From positions 868,001 to 932,000 of the forward strand of contig CAXUJK010000001.1 in the NCBI GenBank assembly GCA_964251385.1: DNA of 64,000 nucleotides, read 5' to 3'. This DNA is from CADCVW01 sp964251385. GTDB lineage: Bacteria > Pseudomonadota > Alphaproteobacteria > Sphingomonadales > Sphingomonadaceae. A model generated the notes under the pieces. It saw nothing but the letters and a program-made list of their open reading frames with translations. It was not told where the DNA came from and ran no database searches. Each line of letters starts with the position of its first letter. Position 1 is the first letter of the stretch. Positions 36,188 through 44,020 of this stretch are shown here, in pieces. The position numbers and the translations under genes were made by a program.

Positions 36188-37045
36188 ATGCTTGCCACCA
36201 TGATCGCCATGGCCGTCGCCTCCGGATCGCCGGTCGCGGGGCCGGTCGCCGGGCCGGTCGCGGGACAGATTTCGCAGGGGCGGCAGCCGTCGGGCGCGGG
36301 CACTTGGTCCATCGATTACGGCAAGCGTTTCTGCGCGCTTGTCCGCCAGCCCGGCGACGCTCGCTCACCGACGCTGACGGTGCGCACGACGCCCGGCACC
36401 GAGTCGAGCGAATTGCTGGTAACCGGTCGCCAGTGGCGTTCCGGCCTCATGAAGCGCGTGCTGCCCGTGGACCTGGTACTAAAGCCGAGCGGGACGCGCA
36501 GAACCGTGGACGCCGTGCCCATCGGCGGCGGAGGCGACCTGACCGGGTTCGGCGTGGCCTACCTGTCCGCCGCCTTCCTCGACGATCTCGCCGCCAACGA
36601 CGCGTTGGTCGTCGAGCGCGGCCGCAAGCCGATCGCCGAAATCGCGACGCCTGCGGCCCGCAAGGCGTTGAAGGCGCTGAACGATTGCAACGACCGGATG
36701 CTGGCGGACTGGGGCTACGACGCCAAACGGCAGGCGGCGTTCCGTTCGGAAGCGCTGCCGATCGGACTTGTAACGGAGTGGTTTCCTTCGGACGCCTTTC
36801 CCGCGGCCGCGCTCTCCGCCGACGTGTCGGACGCCGTAGTGGCCTTGTTGTCGGTCAGCGCGGAGGGGGCGGTGACGGGCTGCCGGGTCGTCGCATCCGA
36901 CGGCAACGCCGAGCTCGATCAGCAGACCTGCCGCCTCGCGACCGCAAACGGACGGTACAATCCCGCGCTCGATGAGAACGGTCGGAAAACCGCGAGCAAG
37001 GTGTTCCTGCGGATCAACTGGGTCAGCCTCCCGGTCGCGCGTTGA
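36188..37045 (+). CDS. Exported protein with TonB C-terminal-like domain
   Basis: A 285-residue secreted protein. The N-terminus is hydrophobic (MLATMIAMAVASG) followed by a small repeat (PVAGPVAGPVAGQ). The C-terminal 90 residues match a TonB_C-type domain: LLSVSAEGAVTGCRVVASDG, AELDQQTCRLATANGRYNPA and VFLRINW. Such proteins in sphingomonads look like periplasmic TonB-C-domain proteins without a transmembrane anchor; function unknown. GGGGAGGGG six bases upstream supports the ATG at 36188. The stop overlaps the TTG start of the next gene (TTGA). Confidence 0.7.
   Translation: MLATMIAMAVASGSPVAGPVAGPVAGQISQGRQPSGAGTWSIDYGKRFCALVRQPGDARSPTLTVRTTPGTESSELLVTGRQWRSGLMKRVLPVDLVLKPSGTRRTVDAVPIGGGGDLTGFGVAYLSAAFLDDLAANDALVVERGRKPIAEIATPAARKALKALNDCNDRMLADWGYDAKRQAAFRSEALPIGLVTEWFPSDAFPAAALSADVSDAVVALLSVSAEGAVTGCRVVASDGNAELDQQTCRLATANGRYNPALDENGRKTASKVFLRINWVSLPVAR
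36230..36265 (+). repeat. Three tandem 12-base repeats inside the TonB-C protein gene
   Basis: Three near-identical 12-base units (CCGGTCGCGGGG, CCGGTCGCCGGG, CCGGTCGCGGGA) encode PVAGPVAGPVAG just after the signal sequence. In-frame slippage here would change only linker length. Confidence 0.7.
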
Positions 37046-38421
37046 GGGCGCCCGAGCGGCGATGGGCGCTGGCGGTCGCCGGGCTGGCGCTGGCCGCCGC
37101 GTCGCCGGAACCGACCGGCGAGCAGGTCCGACGCTGGGGAGACCCGGTGGCGGGCAAGCTCATCGAGCAGGGGCTGCACGCCGTGCGCGCGAAGAAGTTC
37201 GATCGGGCGGCGCGCCTGTCCCAGCAGCTTCAGAAGGCCTATCCGGCGGAGCCCGCGCGTCTCGCGATCGACTTCGCGACCAGCGTCGAGCTTTACTCAT
37301 CCAACGCCGCCGCCTTGTTCGCCCGCATGGCGGCCGAACGCGCGACGATCCTGGCCCCGCCCCTGCCCCTGCTCGAACCCGAACAGGTACGCCGGGCGAC
37401 CTACGTCGCCGGCGGCGTCGCCGGGGTCAGAATGGCGCGCGCGATCGTGGAAAGCGGCTGGTCCCCCGGGCCAGGCGCCTCCGAACCGATCTCCGCGCGC
37501 CGCACGCTGATCGACGATGCGCTTGCGCGTGACGATGTGCCGGAAGCGCTCAAGTGGCTCGACGGCATCGACGATCCGTTCACGCTGGGTGATTTCCTGA
37601 TCCTCGAGGAGTACCGGCGGCTGCGCCCGGCGATCGTCGCGCGCTGGGGCGACGATCTCGCCAAGCTCGACCGATGGCAAGGCGAGATGCTCCCCAAGCG
37701 GCTCGTCGGCGCGGATCCCCCGCCGCTGCTGGTCGCGCAGCATGTCAGGTGGCTGACGGAACATGGCCGTGCGGCCGAAGCGCTCGCGACCGCCGCACCG
37801 GCGACCGCGGCCATCATGAAGCTCGAACAGGGCACGCGTTCGACGCTCGCCGTGGCGGTGGCCGACGCGGCCGCTCGCGCCGGTTCGCCCGACCGGGCGC
37901 TTGCTCTGCTAAGTGCGACGGCCGACTCGCTTGAGCCCGCAAGCAGCGCACGCGAGTTCGCATTGCAGAAGAGAGCCCTCATGCTCGGCGATCTCGGCCG
38001 GGCACCGGAAGCGCTCGCCGTGGCGAACATCCTGAAGGCCAAGGGGAACAAGGATCGCGGCTGGATGGAAGCTTCGGCACGGCGGATCGCGGTCTGCGCC
38101 GCGGAGGATGCCGGCGATCGGACGACCGCACGACGCGAACTCGCCGCGCTGCTCGATCTCGGCGATTCCGAAATGTTCAAGGCGCAAGGATTGCTCTGCC
38201 TCGGCGAGGCGGATCAGGCGGCGGCCATGATCGTCATCGCGCTGCGCCGCCGCCGCGGGGGAGAAGTGGTGCGCTGGTTGCAGGACCAGCCCGCCCCCGC
38301 ATGGGGCCGGTGGCAGCGCCGCTGGGATGCGGGCTTCGCCGCGATGCGGGACCGCGGGGACGTCCGGCAAGCGCTTGCCGGATATGCCGTCGTCAACCGG
38401 TTCGCCATGCGCCCGACCTGA
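37042..38421 (+). CDS. Helical-repeat (TPR-like) exported protein
   Basis: A 459-residue protein translated from a TTG start that overlaps the previous stop by 4 bases. After a short hydrophobic leader (WALAVAGLALAAAS) it is almost entirely alpha-helical, with paired-helix patches rich in Ala and Leu (GLHAVRAKKFDRAARLSQQL, LALLSATADSLEPA, RALMLGDLGRAPEALAVANI) suggesting degenerate tetratricopeptide-type repeats. No catalytic motif is visible. Coupling to the TonB-C-domain protein suggests the two act together. Function is unknown. Confidence 0.65.
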   Translation: MRAPERRWALAVAGLALAAASPEPTGEQVRRWGDPVAGKLIEQGLHAVRAKKFDRAARLSQQLQKAYPAEPARLAIDFATSVELYSSNAAALFARMAAERATILAPPLPLLEPEQVRRATYVAGGVAGVRMARAIVESGWSPGPGASEPISARRTLIDDALARDDVPEALKWLDGIDDPFTLGDFLILEEYRRLRPAIVARWGDDLAKLDRWQGEMLPKRLVGADPPPLLVAQHVRWLTEHGRAAEALATAAPATAAIMKLEQGTRSTLAVAVADAAARAGSPDRALALLSATADSLEPASSAREFALQKRALMLGDLGRAPEALAVANILKAKGNKDRGWMEASARRIAVCAAEDAGDRTTARRELAALLDLGDSEMFKAQGLLCLGEADQAAAMIVIALRRRRGGEVVRWLQDQPAPAWGRWQRRWDAGFAAMRDRGDVRQALAGYAVVNRFAMRPT

Positions 38422-38724
38422 CCCGATGATGACGGAGACCGTAAGCGGGTGCGTTCCAATGAGTGCCTGCTACATGAGTGCCTGCTACTCCGTCGTTCCA
38501 CCTCGCCCCGATCCAGGGACCCGCTTCCTTCCAAAGGAAGGAATGCACGCCGAGCCTTTTTCAACGAACGGTCCACCTGCATTCCGCCGAGTGCGGAAAG
38601 CCAGCAAGATGGCTGTAGAGCTGGTCTGCATCCCACTTCCTCGAGGAGGGGAGCACGGGCGGCTCCGGTTAGAAGCCGACGTTCGACAGGTCAAAGGAAG
38701 CGATGAAGGTTGCATCGCGTACGG
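38422..38724. other. Non-coding interval with short repeats
   Basis: This 303-base gap lies between the TPR-like gene and the SDR gene, which converge. It contains a perfect tandem pair of the 15-mer ATGAGTGCCTGCTAC at 38459-38488, a hairpin CCTTCC-AAA-GGAAGG near 38530 and an inverted GGAATGCA/TGCATTCC pair around the T-run near 38558. One of these hairpins may act as a terminator. Open frames here show no recognisable protein. Confidence 0.45.
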
Positions 38725-39705
38725 CTAGATCGTCCCCGTGCCGCCGTTCGCCCCGAACACGCTGCCGTCGGTATAGCTAAGCTCGCCCGACGCCAGCAGC
38801 ACGTAGAGCGCGGCCAGTTCGGCGGGCTGCCCCGCCCGGCCGAGCGGGGTGTCCTGCCCGAACTTGGCCATGTCGCCCGGCAACTGCCCGCCCGCCACCT
38901 GGAGCGGCGTCCAGATGGGGCCTGGGGCGACCGCGTTCACGCGGATGCCCTGGGTGGCCACCTGCTTGGCGAGCGCCTTGGTGAAGATCGCGATCCCGCC
39001 CTTGGTCGTGGCGTAGTCGAGCAGTTCCTTCTCGGGGTTGAACGAGTTGACCGAGGCCGTGTTGATGATCGACGAGCCCGGCCGCATCAGGGGCACCGCC
39101 GTCTTAGTGATCCAGAACATCGCGTACAGGTTGGTCTTCATCGTGCGGTCGAACTGTTCGAAGCTGACCTCCGCGATCGATCCCTTGGACTGCTGGTAGG
39201 CGGCGTTGTTGACGAGGATGTCGAGCCCGCCAAGCTCCCGGTTCGCGCGCCCGACCATGTCGACGCAGAACTTCTGGTCCGTCAGGTCGCCCGGGATCAG
39301 AACGACCTTGCGCCCTTCCGCCCGGAGCAGCCTGGCCACGTCCTGCGCGTCCGGCTCCTCCGTGGGGAAGTAGTTGATCGCGACATCGGCGCCTTCGCGC
39401 GCATAGGCGATCACGGCGGCGCGCCCGATCCCCGAGTCTCCGCCCGTGACCAGCGCCTTCCTGCCCCCAAGCTTGCCCGACCCGCGGTAGCTCCGCTCGC
39501 CGCAGTCGGGGATGGGCTTCATGTCGCGCTGGAGCGCCGGCCATTTCTGCCGCTGCTCGGCAAACGGCGTGCTCTTGTACTTGGTCTGCGGGTCGGCGAA
39601 TGGCGGCGGGGTCGCGGCCTGGGCAAGCGCGGGCGCGGCCGCGACAGCGGCGCCGGCCGCGGCCGCGCCCTTCAACAGTTCGCGGCGGTTGGTGTCGTTC
39701 GTCAT
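38725..39705 (-). CDS. Tat-exported short-chain dehydrogenase/reductase
   Basis: SDR oxidoreductase of 326 residues resembling general-stress SDRs (YhdF/YghA type). The first 30 residues are a Tat-like signal (NRRELLKGAAAAGAAV, then APALAQA), so the enzyme is probably periplasmic, which is unusual for an NAD(P)-dependent enzyme but known in this subfamily. The Rossmann motif is ALVTGGDSGIGRA, followed by ILVNNAA, SVNSF (catalytic Ser) and YATTKGG (Tyr and Lys). The C-terminus YTDGSVFGANGG is typical. Substrate unknown. Confidence 0.88.
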   Translation of the reverse strand: MTNDTNRRELLKGAAAAGAAVAAAPALAQAATPPPFADPQTKYKSTPFAEQRQKWPALQRDMKPIPDCGERSYRGSGKLGGRKALVTGGDSGIGRAAVIAYAREGADVAINYFPTEEPDAQDVARLLRAEGRKVVLIPGDLTDQKFCVDMVGRANRELGGLDILVNNAAYQQSKGSIAEVSFEQFDRTMKTNLYAMFWITKTAVPLMRPGSSIINTASVNSFNPEKELLDYATTKGGIAIFTKALAKQVATQGIRVNAVAPGPIWTPLQVAGGQLPGDMAKFGQDTPLGRAGQPAELAALYVLLASGELSYTDGSVFGANGGTGTI

Positions 39706-39949
39706 GGCGGCGCTCCCGGGGATCTCAAGGAAGCTTGAGCGCCCGAAGTCTCGAAAGGTTCACGTGATCAACGGCTTGGTGCACTTGGGCGGTAAGAATC
39801 CCGTCTCCGACCACGGGTCCATCGATTGTGCGTCGACGACGGGCAGCTTTACCCGCTCATCCGGCTTTGAGCCGCCCACTGCCAGCCACCACTTGCGGCC
39901 ACGATCCGCCCGTGACACAATCGGTTCCGCACATATGCGGGAGACAGTC
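39706..39949. promoter_or_regulatory. Divergent intergenic region, SDR / small membrane protein
   Basis: This 244-base region would carry the SDR promoter (minus) and the promoter of the 67-residue membrane protein (plus). A 63-codon minus-strand frame (39760-39951) is open but has no recognisable family. No confident promoter elements were found by eye. Confidence 0.3.
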
Positions 39950-40153
39950 ATGCAAGAGCCGAACCTTTCCGTGCTGCGCCATTCCGTCCCGCTGTGGATC
40001 GGTGCGGGTCTCCTGATCGCTCTCGACGCGCTCGCCGCCTCGCTGCCCCTGTCGCGCTTGACGTACGTCGCGCTTGCCTGTTCGGGCGCTTATGCGCTCT
40101 ACGGCGTCGGCTTCGGCATCTGGGCGGGCAGGCAGCTGTCCAAGTCCAGATAG
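39950..40153 (+). CDS. Small two-helix membrane protein
   Basis: A 67-residue hypothetical protein with two hydrophobic segments, VPLWIGAGLLIALDALAAS and LTYVALACSGAYALYGVGF, and a basic tail (GRQLSKSR), predicted to be an inner-membrane hairpin. The ATG is preceded by GGGAGA. No family is recognised. Confidence 0.55.
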   Translation: MQEPNLSVLRHSVPLWIGAGLLIALDALAASLPLSRLTYVALACSGAYALYGVGFGIWAGRQLSKSR

Positions 40154-40292
40154 CTCCGCTCGCCGCCGGGGCTCGGCATGGCAAACCTTTGGCGGCAGAG
40201 CGCAACTCCGTATCGTTCCGGCGTTCGGAGGTGGCGATGTCCCCGTGGGCCGATATGCAAGGCGCGGGTCCCCTGGGTAAGTTGAGCAACGA

Positions 40293-42878
40293 ATGCGAAC
40301 CGCGCGCCGCAACCGGCTGTCGAACGAGTGGGCGGCGGGTTCAGCCGCGATCTTCGCGACGCTTCACGGGTCGGGCGCATCGGCGCAGCAAGCGCAAGAC
40401 GCGCCTCCATCGGCGCAGGATGCGCAAGCCGACGACGACGTCGCGCCCGAAATCGTCGTGATCGGCAGGCGCGGTTCTGCGGTGACCGACACCGCGCCGC
40501 TTGCGACGCTCGACGCCGACGCCGTAGCCGCTACCGGTGCGACGACGACCGGCGAACTTCTGCAGGCGATCCGCGGCACGACGCAGGCGGCGGACGGCTC
40601 CGAACCAATCTTCCTGCTCAACGCGCAGCGCGTGTCGGGCTATGGCGAAATCGGCTCATTGCCCCCCGAAGCGATCGACAAGGTCGAGGTGCTCCCCGAG
40701 CAGGCGGCGCTCAGGTTCGGTTTTCCCCCGACCCGGCGGGTGGTGAACTTCATCACCAAGCGCAGCTTCCGGCAGATCGAGGTGCGGGGAAGCGCGGGCA
40801 GCACCACCCGGGGGGGAAGCGGTACCGAAAGGGCCAATCTGGGCATGACGCGGCTGCGCGGCGGCGGCCGGGTGACGCTGGGCCTCGAAGTCCGGCGAAC
40901 CGATCCGCTGTTCGGGTCCGACCGCGACATCGCGCCCGATCCCGACATCCCGTTCGACGCGATCGGCAACGTCACCGCCGTCGGTGGGCGCGCGGGCGTC
41001 GGCGAGATCGACCCGGCGCTGTCGTCCGCCGCGGGCGGGACCGTGACGATCGCGCCGGTGCCCGGCGCCGCGGCGGACCGCGGGACGCTCGCCGGATACG
41101 TCGCCGGCGCGAACCGGCCGCGCCTGTTCGACCTGGGCCCATATCGGACGCTGGCGCCGGGCAATGACGGGATCAAGGCGGAAGCCGTGATCGCGAACCG
41201 GATCGGCGAAACGCTCGCCGGATCGATCAGCCTGTCCGCCGAGCACAACCGCGACCGCACGATCGGAGGCCCGGCGACCGCGCGGCTGATCGTGCCGGGG
41301 ACGAACGCTTTTTCGCCCTTCGCCGGCCCCGTCGTCGTCAACCGCTATCTGATCGAGGCCGACCCGCTACGCCAGCGGGAGACCACGACGACGCTTCATG
41401 GGGGCGTCACGCTTCGCGGCGCTGTTGCCGGTTGGCGCTGGGACTTCACGGGCGCGCTGGACCAGCGGCAGATCGACGGCCGGGGCGAGCGCGGCATCGA
41501 TCCGGCCGCGGCCAACGCCGCGATCGCCGCGGGCGTCGATCCGTTCGCTCCGCTCGACCCGGCGCTGCTGGCGGCGCGGCTGACCGACCGGACGCGGCTG
41601 CGCACCCGTGCGGCGGCGGCGAAGACGGTGATCACCAACACGCCGATCCGGCTTCCGGCGGGCCGGGTCGCGGTCACCGCGACGCTGGAAGCGGAGCGGT
41701 CGACCGCGTCGTCCTACTCGCGCGGGCCGAACCCGTCCGATCTGCAACTCGGCCGCACCCGCATCGAGGGCGGGCTTGCGCTCGACGTGCCGCTGACGTC
41801 GCGGCGGGACGGCGTGTTGCCCTTCGTGGGCGATCTGTCGGTCAACGCGTCCGCCAACGCGCGCCGGGTCGGCGGCTTCGGTACGTTGCGCGATACGACC
41901 CTGGGGCTGGCCTGGAGTCCTTTCGAGGGCGTGCAGCTGCTCGCGACATCCAGGCACAGCGCCGCCGCGCCGGACATGGTGCAGCAATCGACGCCCGTGG
42001 TGAGCATCCTGGACGTGCCCGTCTTCGACTACGGAAACGGCCGCACCGAACTCGTTACTCTGATCACTGGCGGCAATCCGGACCTTCTCGCCGAGCGCCG
42101 CGTCACCCGCTCGCTGGCGGTCAACGTCAAGCCGTTCGCGGAACGCGAGCTGCGCCTGGCGGCGACGTACGAGATGACGACGATCCGCGACCAGACGGGC
42201 ACCGTCTACGCGATCACGCCGCAGACGGAGGCGATCCTGCCCGATCTGTTCACGCGCGACGCGGCCGGACGCCTCGTCTCGGTCGCATACCGCCCTATCA
42301 ACTTCAGCCGCGAGCGGCAGCGCACGCTCAACCTGACGGTGAGCGCGAGCGGCAAGCTGGGCAGGACGCCGCCTCCGCAGCCGCCGGGGGCGACGGGCGA
42401 ACCGCCGTCGCAGCCCGGTTATTACGCCGGCATCGGACCCACGATCAAGCTGAGCGACCGGCTGCAGCTGCGGCCCGGCACGCCCGAGCTCGACCTCCTG
42501 CGGGGCGACACGATCCGCGGCTGGGGCATGCCGCGGGTGCAGGGCTACGCCTATGGCGGCATCTACCATCGCGGCAACGGCTTCAAGTTCGGCGCCTGGT
42601 ATCAGGCGTCGAACCGGATACGCAGCCTCGATCCCGCGGCCGACCTGCGCTTCTCGTCGATCTTCAAGGTCGAGGTCGGCGCCTATGTCGGTCTCGGCGG
42701 CTTGCTTAAGAGCCAGGCGTGGGCGCGCCGGTTGCGGCTCAGCCTCGATGTCGCCAACCTCACCGACGCGCGGCAGGACGTGCGGGACGGCAACGGCACG
42801 CTCCCCAACCGCTTCCAGCCGGACTATCTCGATCCGATCGGGCGAACGGCGACGGTCACGCTGAGGAAATTATTTTAG
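40293..42878 (+). CDS. TonB-dependent receptor-like outer-membrane protein
   Basis: An 861-residue outer-membrane receptor. It has a leader (NEWAAGSAAIFATLHGSG, then ASAQ) and a TonB-box-like PEIVVIGRRGSAV. The plug is recognisable but simplified (GATTTGELLQAIRG, FLLNAQRVSGYGEIGSLP, AIDKVEVLPEQAALRFG, VVNFITKRSFRQIEV). A long barrel follows with a proline-rich loop (TPPPQPPGATGEPPSQPGYY) and a C-terminal Phe (ATVTLRKLF). The ribosome site is weak. It stands alone between a small membrane protein and the defence island. Cargo is unknown. Confidence 0.85.
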   Translation: MRTARRNRLSNEWAAGSAAIFATLHGSGASAQQAQDAPPSAQDAQADDDVAPEIVVIGRRGSAVTDTAPLATLDADAVAATGATTTGELLQAIRGTTQAADGSEPIFLLNAQRVSGYGEIGSLPPEAIDKVEVLPEQAALRFGFPPTRRVVNFITKRSFRQIEVRGSAGSTTRGGSGTERANLGMTRLRGGGRVTLGLEVRRTDPLFGSDRDIAPDPDIPFDAIGNVTAVGGRAGVGEIDPALSSAAGGTVTIAPVPGAAADRGTLAGYVAGANRPRLFDLGPYRTLAPGNDGIKAEAVIANRIGETLAGSISLSAEHNRDRTIGGPATARLIVPGTNAFSPFAGPVVVNRYLIEADPLRQRETTTTLHGGVTLRGAVAGWRWDFTGALDQRQIDGRGERGIDPAAANAAIAAGVDPFAPLDPALLAARLTDRTRLRTRAAAAKTVITNTPIRLPAGRVAVTATLEAERSTASSYSRGPNPSDLQLGRTRIEGGLALDVPLTSRRDGVLPFVGDLSVNASANARRVGGFGTLRDTTLGLAWSPFEGVQLLATSRHSAAAPDMVQQSTPVVSILDVPVFDYGNGRTELVTLITGGNPDLLAERRVTRSLAVNVKPFAERELRLAATYEMTTIRDQTGTVYAITPQTEAILPDLFTRDAAGRLVSVAYRPINFSRERQRTLNLTVSASGKLGRTPPPQPPGATGEPPSQPGYYAGIGPTIKLSDRLQLRPGTPELDLLRGDTIRGWGMPRVQGYAYGGIYHRGNGFKFGAWYQASNRIRSLDPAADLRFSSIFKVEVGAYVGLGGLLKSQAWARRLRLSLDVANLTDARQDVRDGNGTLPNRFQPDYLDPIGRTATVTLRKLF

Positions 42879-43041
42879 GCGCCGGTCGCTACCGCCCGCG
42901 CGGATCGCACGGGACCCCGCGTGGTCACAGTAGCCTTTGCACAGCGTCGATTTTTAGGCCAAGCGGATCGGTTCCGGGCACGGCTTTGCCGTATTCGTTG
43001 AAGTTCATGATCCGGTCGTCGCCACGGCCCTAGCACGGGCA
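42879..43041. other. Left boundary of the defence island
   Basis: This 163-base gap between the TonB receptor and the truncated nuclease gene is where the accessory block appears to begin. I searched it by eye for a copy of the tRNA-Gln 3' end, which would mark an attachment site, and found none. Confidence 0.3.
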
Positions 43042-43919
43042 TTAGAGGAGGCTGGCCCGGTGGGATCTTTCCTCCCTGGCGAAGTTCACGAGATATGCGG
43101 CGGTCGTCGCGCCCATAGGCATGCCCCGGACGCCGGTGCCGACCAGCTTAGCCCTGACCTCGTCCCGATCGAGCGAACCGCCTGTTTTGGCGGTCGCAAT
43201 GGAAATCTCGATGAGGGTGCGCCACAGTCCGTCGGCCCGACCAACATCCTCATCGGCGAGCACTTGCCTCGACAGCGCAAGCGCGTGGGTACGGGCGAGC
43301 GGCGCACCCGTCTCGAATTCGAACTCGAGGATCAGGAAACGTCGTAGGATGCGCCAGATCGTCTCATCGTCATCGACAACGCCGGCGGCGACCAAATTCT
43401 TGCGGAACGTCGACACGAACTCGCGCATTGCCGGGTTCCCAACACCGTCCGCGTTTAGGCGATCGAAGAACTCGGCATTCGATCCGGCGGTACGGGTCCA
43501 TACGAGGACGTCCTGATAAGGACCCGATATCTTGCGGCTGGTACGCTGGGTCGCGACCGACAAGAAGTGCCGCTCCTCGGGCACGTCGGTCGGCTTGGTA
43601 CGCGCGATCTGATCCGCGATCTCGCGGAAGATCGCATCCTTGGGTGCGAAACTGATGTCCCGTTTGGATTGGATTTCGAGAAGCGTGTCCCCCGCCGCGT
43701 CGACCCCATGAAGGATGATGTCGTCCAGGCCGAACCGAGATCGATGCCCTGAAACCGCACCCGGACGAGCCGCGACCCAGGCAGCCCCCGCGGCTCCGTG
43801 CCCGCGAGCATCGCAAGCAGATAAAACGCGCCCAGCTCGCCTTCGATGTAAACGCCCGCCCCGCCGCGCGCAGCGGGGCTGGAGCCGCGCCGTTCGGCCT
43901 TGGCGTACTCCTTACCCAT
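43042..43919 (-). pseudogene. Frameshifted, truncated PD-(D/E)xK nuclease-like gene
   Basis: Two overlapping frames together encode one protein of about 292 residues. Frame 1 gives MGKEYAKAERRGSSPAARGG, then GVYIEGELGAFYLLAMLAG and VRFQGIDLG. Frame 2 continues FGLDDIILHG, DTLLEIQSKRDISFAPKD and ISGPYQDVLVWTRTAG. The join needs one base, near 43734: GGTTC where GGTTTC would restore the frame. The Asp in LDDIILHG and the ExK of LEIQSK fit a PD-(D/E)xK (DUF4297/Mrr-like) active site. Homologues I recall are N-terminal parts of much longer defence-type proteins, so the 3' end is probably lost too. It is divergent from the Shango operon. Confidence 0.65.
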
Positions 43920-44020
43920 CACTGGAACGTTGTGCGAACGACCGACCCCGCCGACAAGGAAGCGATGGTGACCCGAAGCGATTCGCGGTTAAGATCACGA
44001 AGGCGCAAGACGGAGGCGGG

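Noticed and set aside
38327..38728. Plus-strand frame running through the 15-mer repeats
   Set aside because: It begins inside the TPR-like gene in another frame and continues through repeats without a recognisable protein.
39760..39951. A 63-codon minus-strand frame (KWWLAVGGSKPDERVKLPVV) upstream of the SDR gene
   Set aside because: Looks somewhat protein-like but has no recognisable family, no good ribosome site and lies in the promoter gap; not supported enough to annotate.
42879..43041. Distal attachment site of the tRNA-Gln island
   Set aside because: No copy of the tRNA 3' sequence (GGCAGGATTCGAACC on the plus strand) could be found here by eye.
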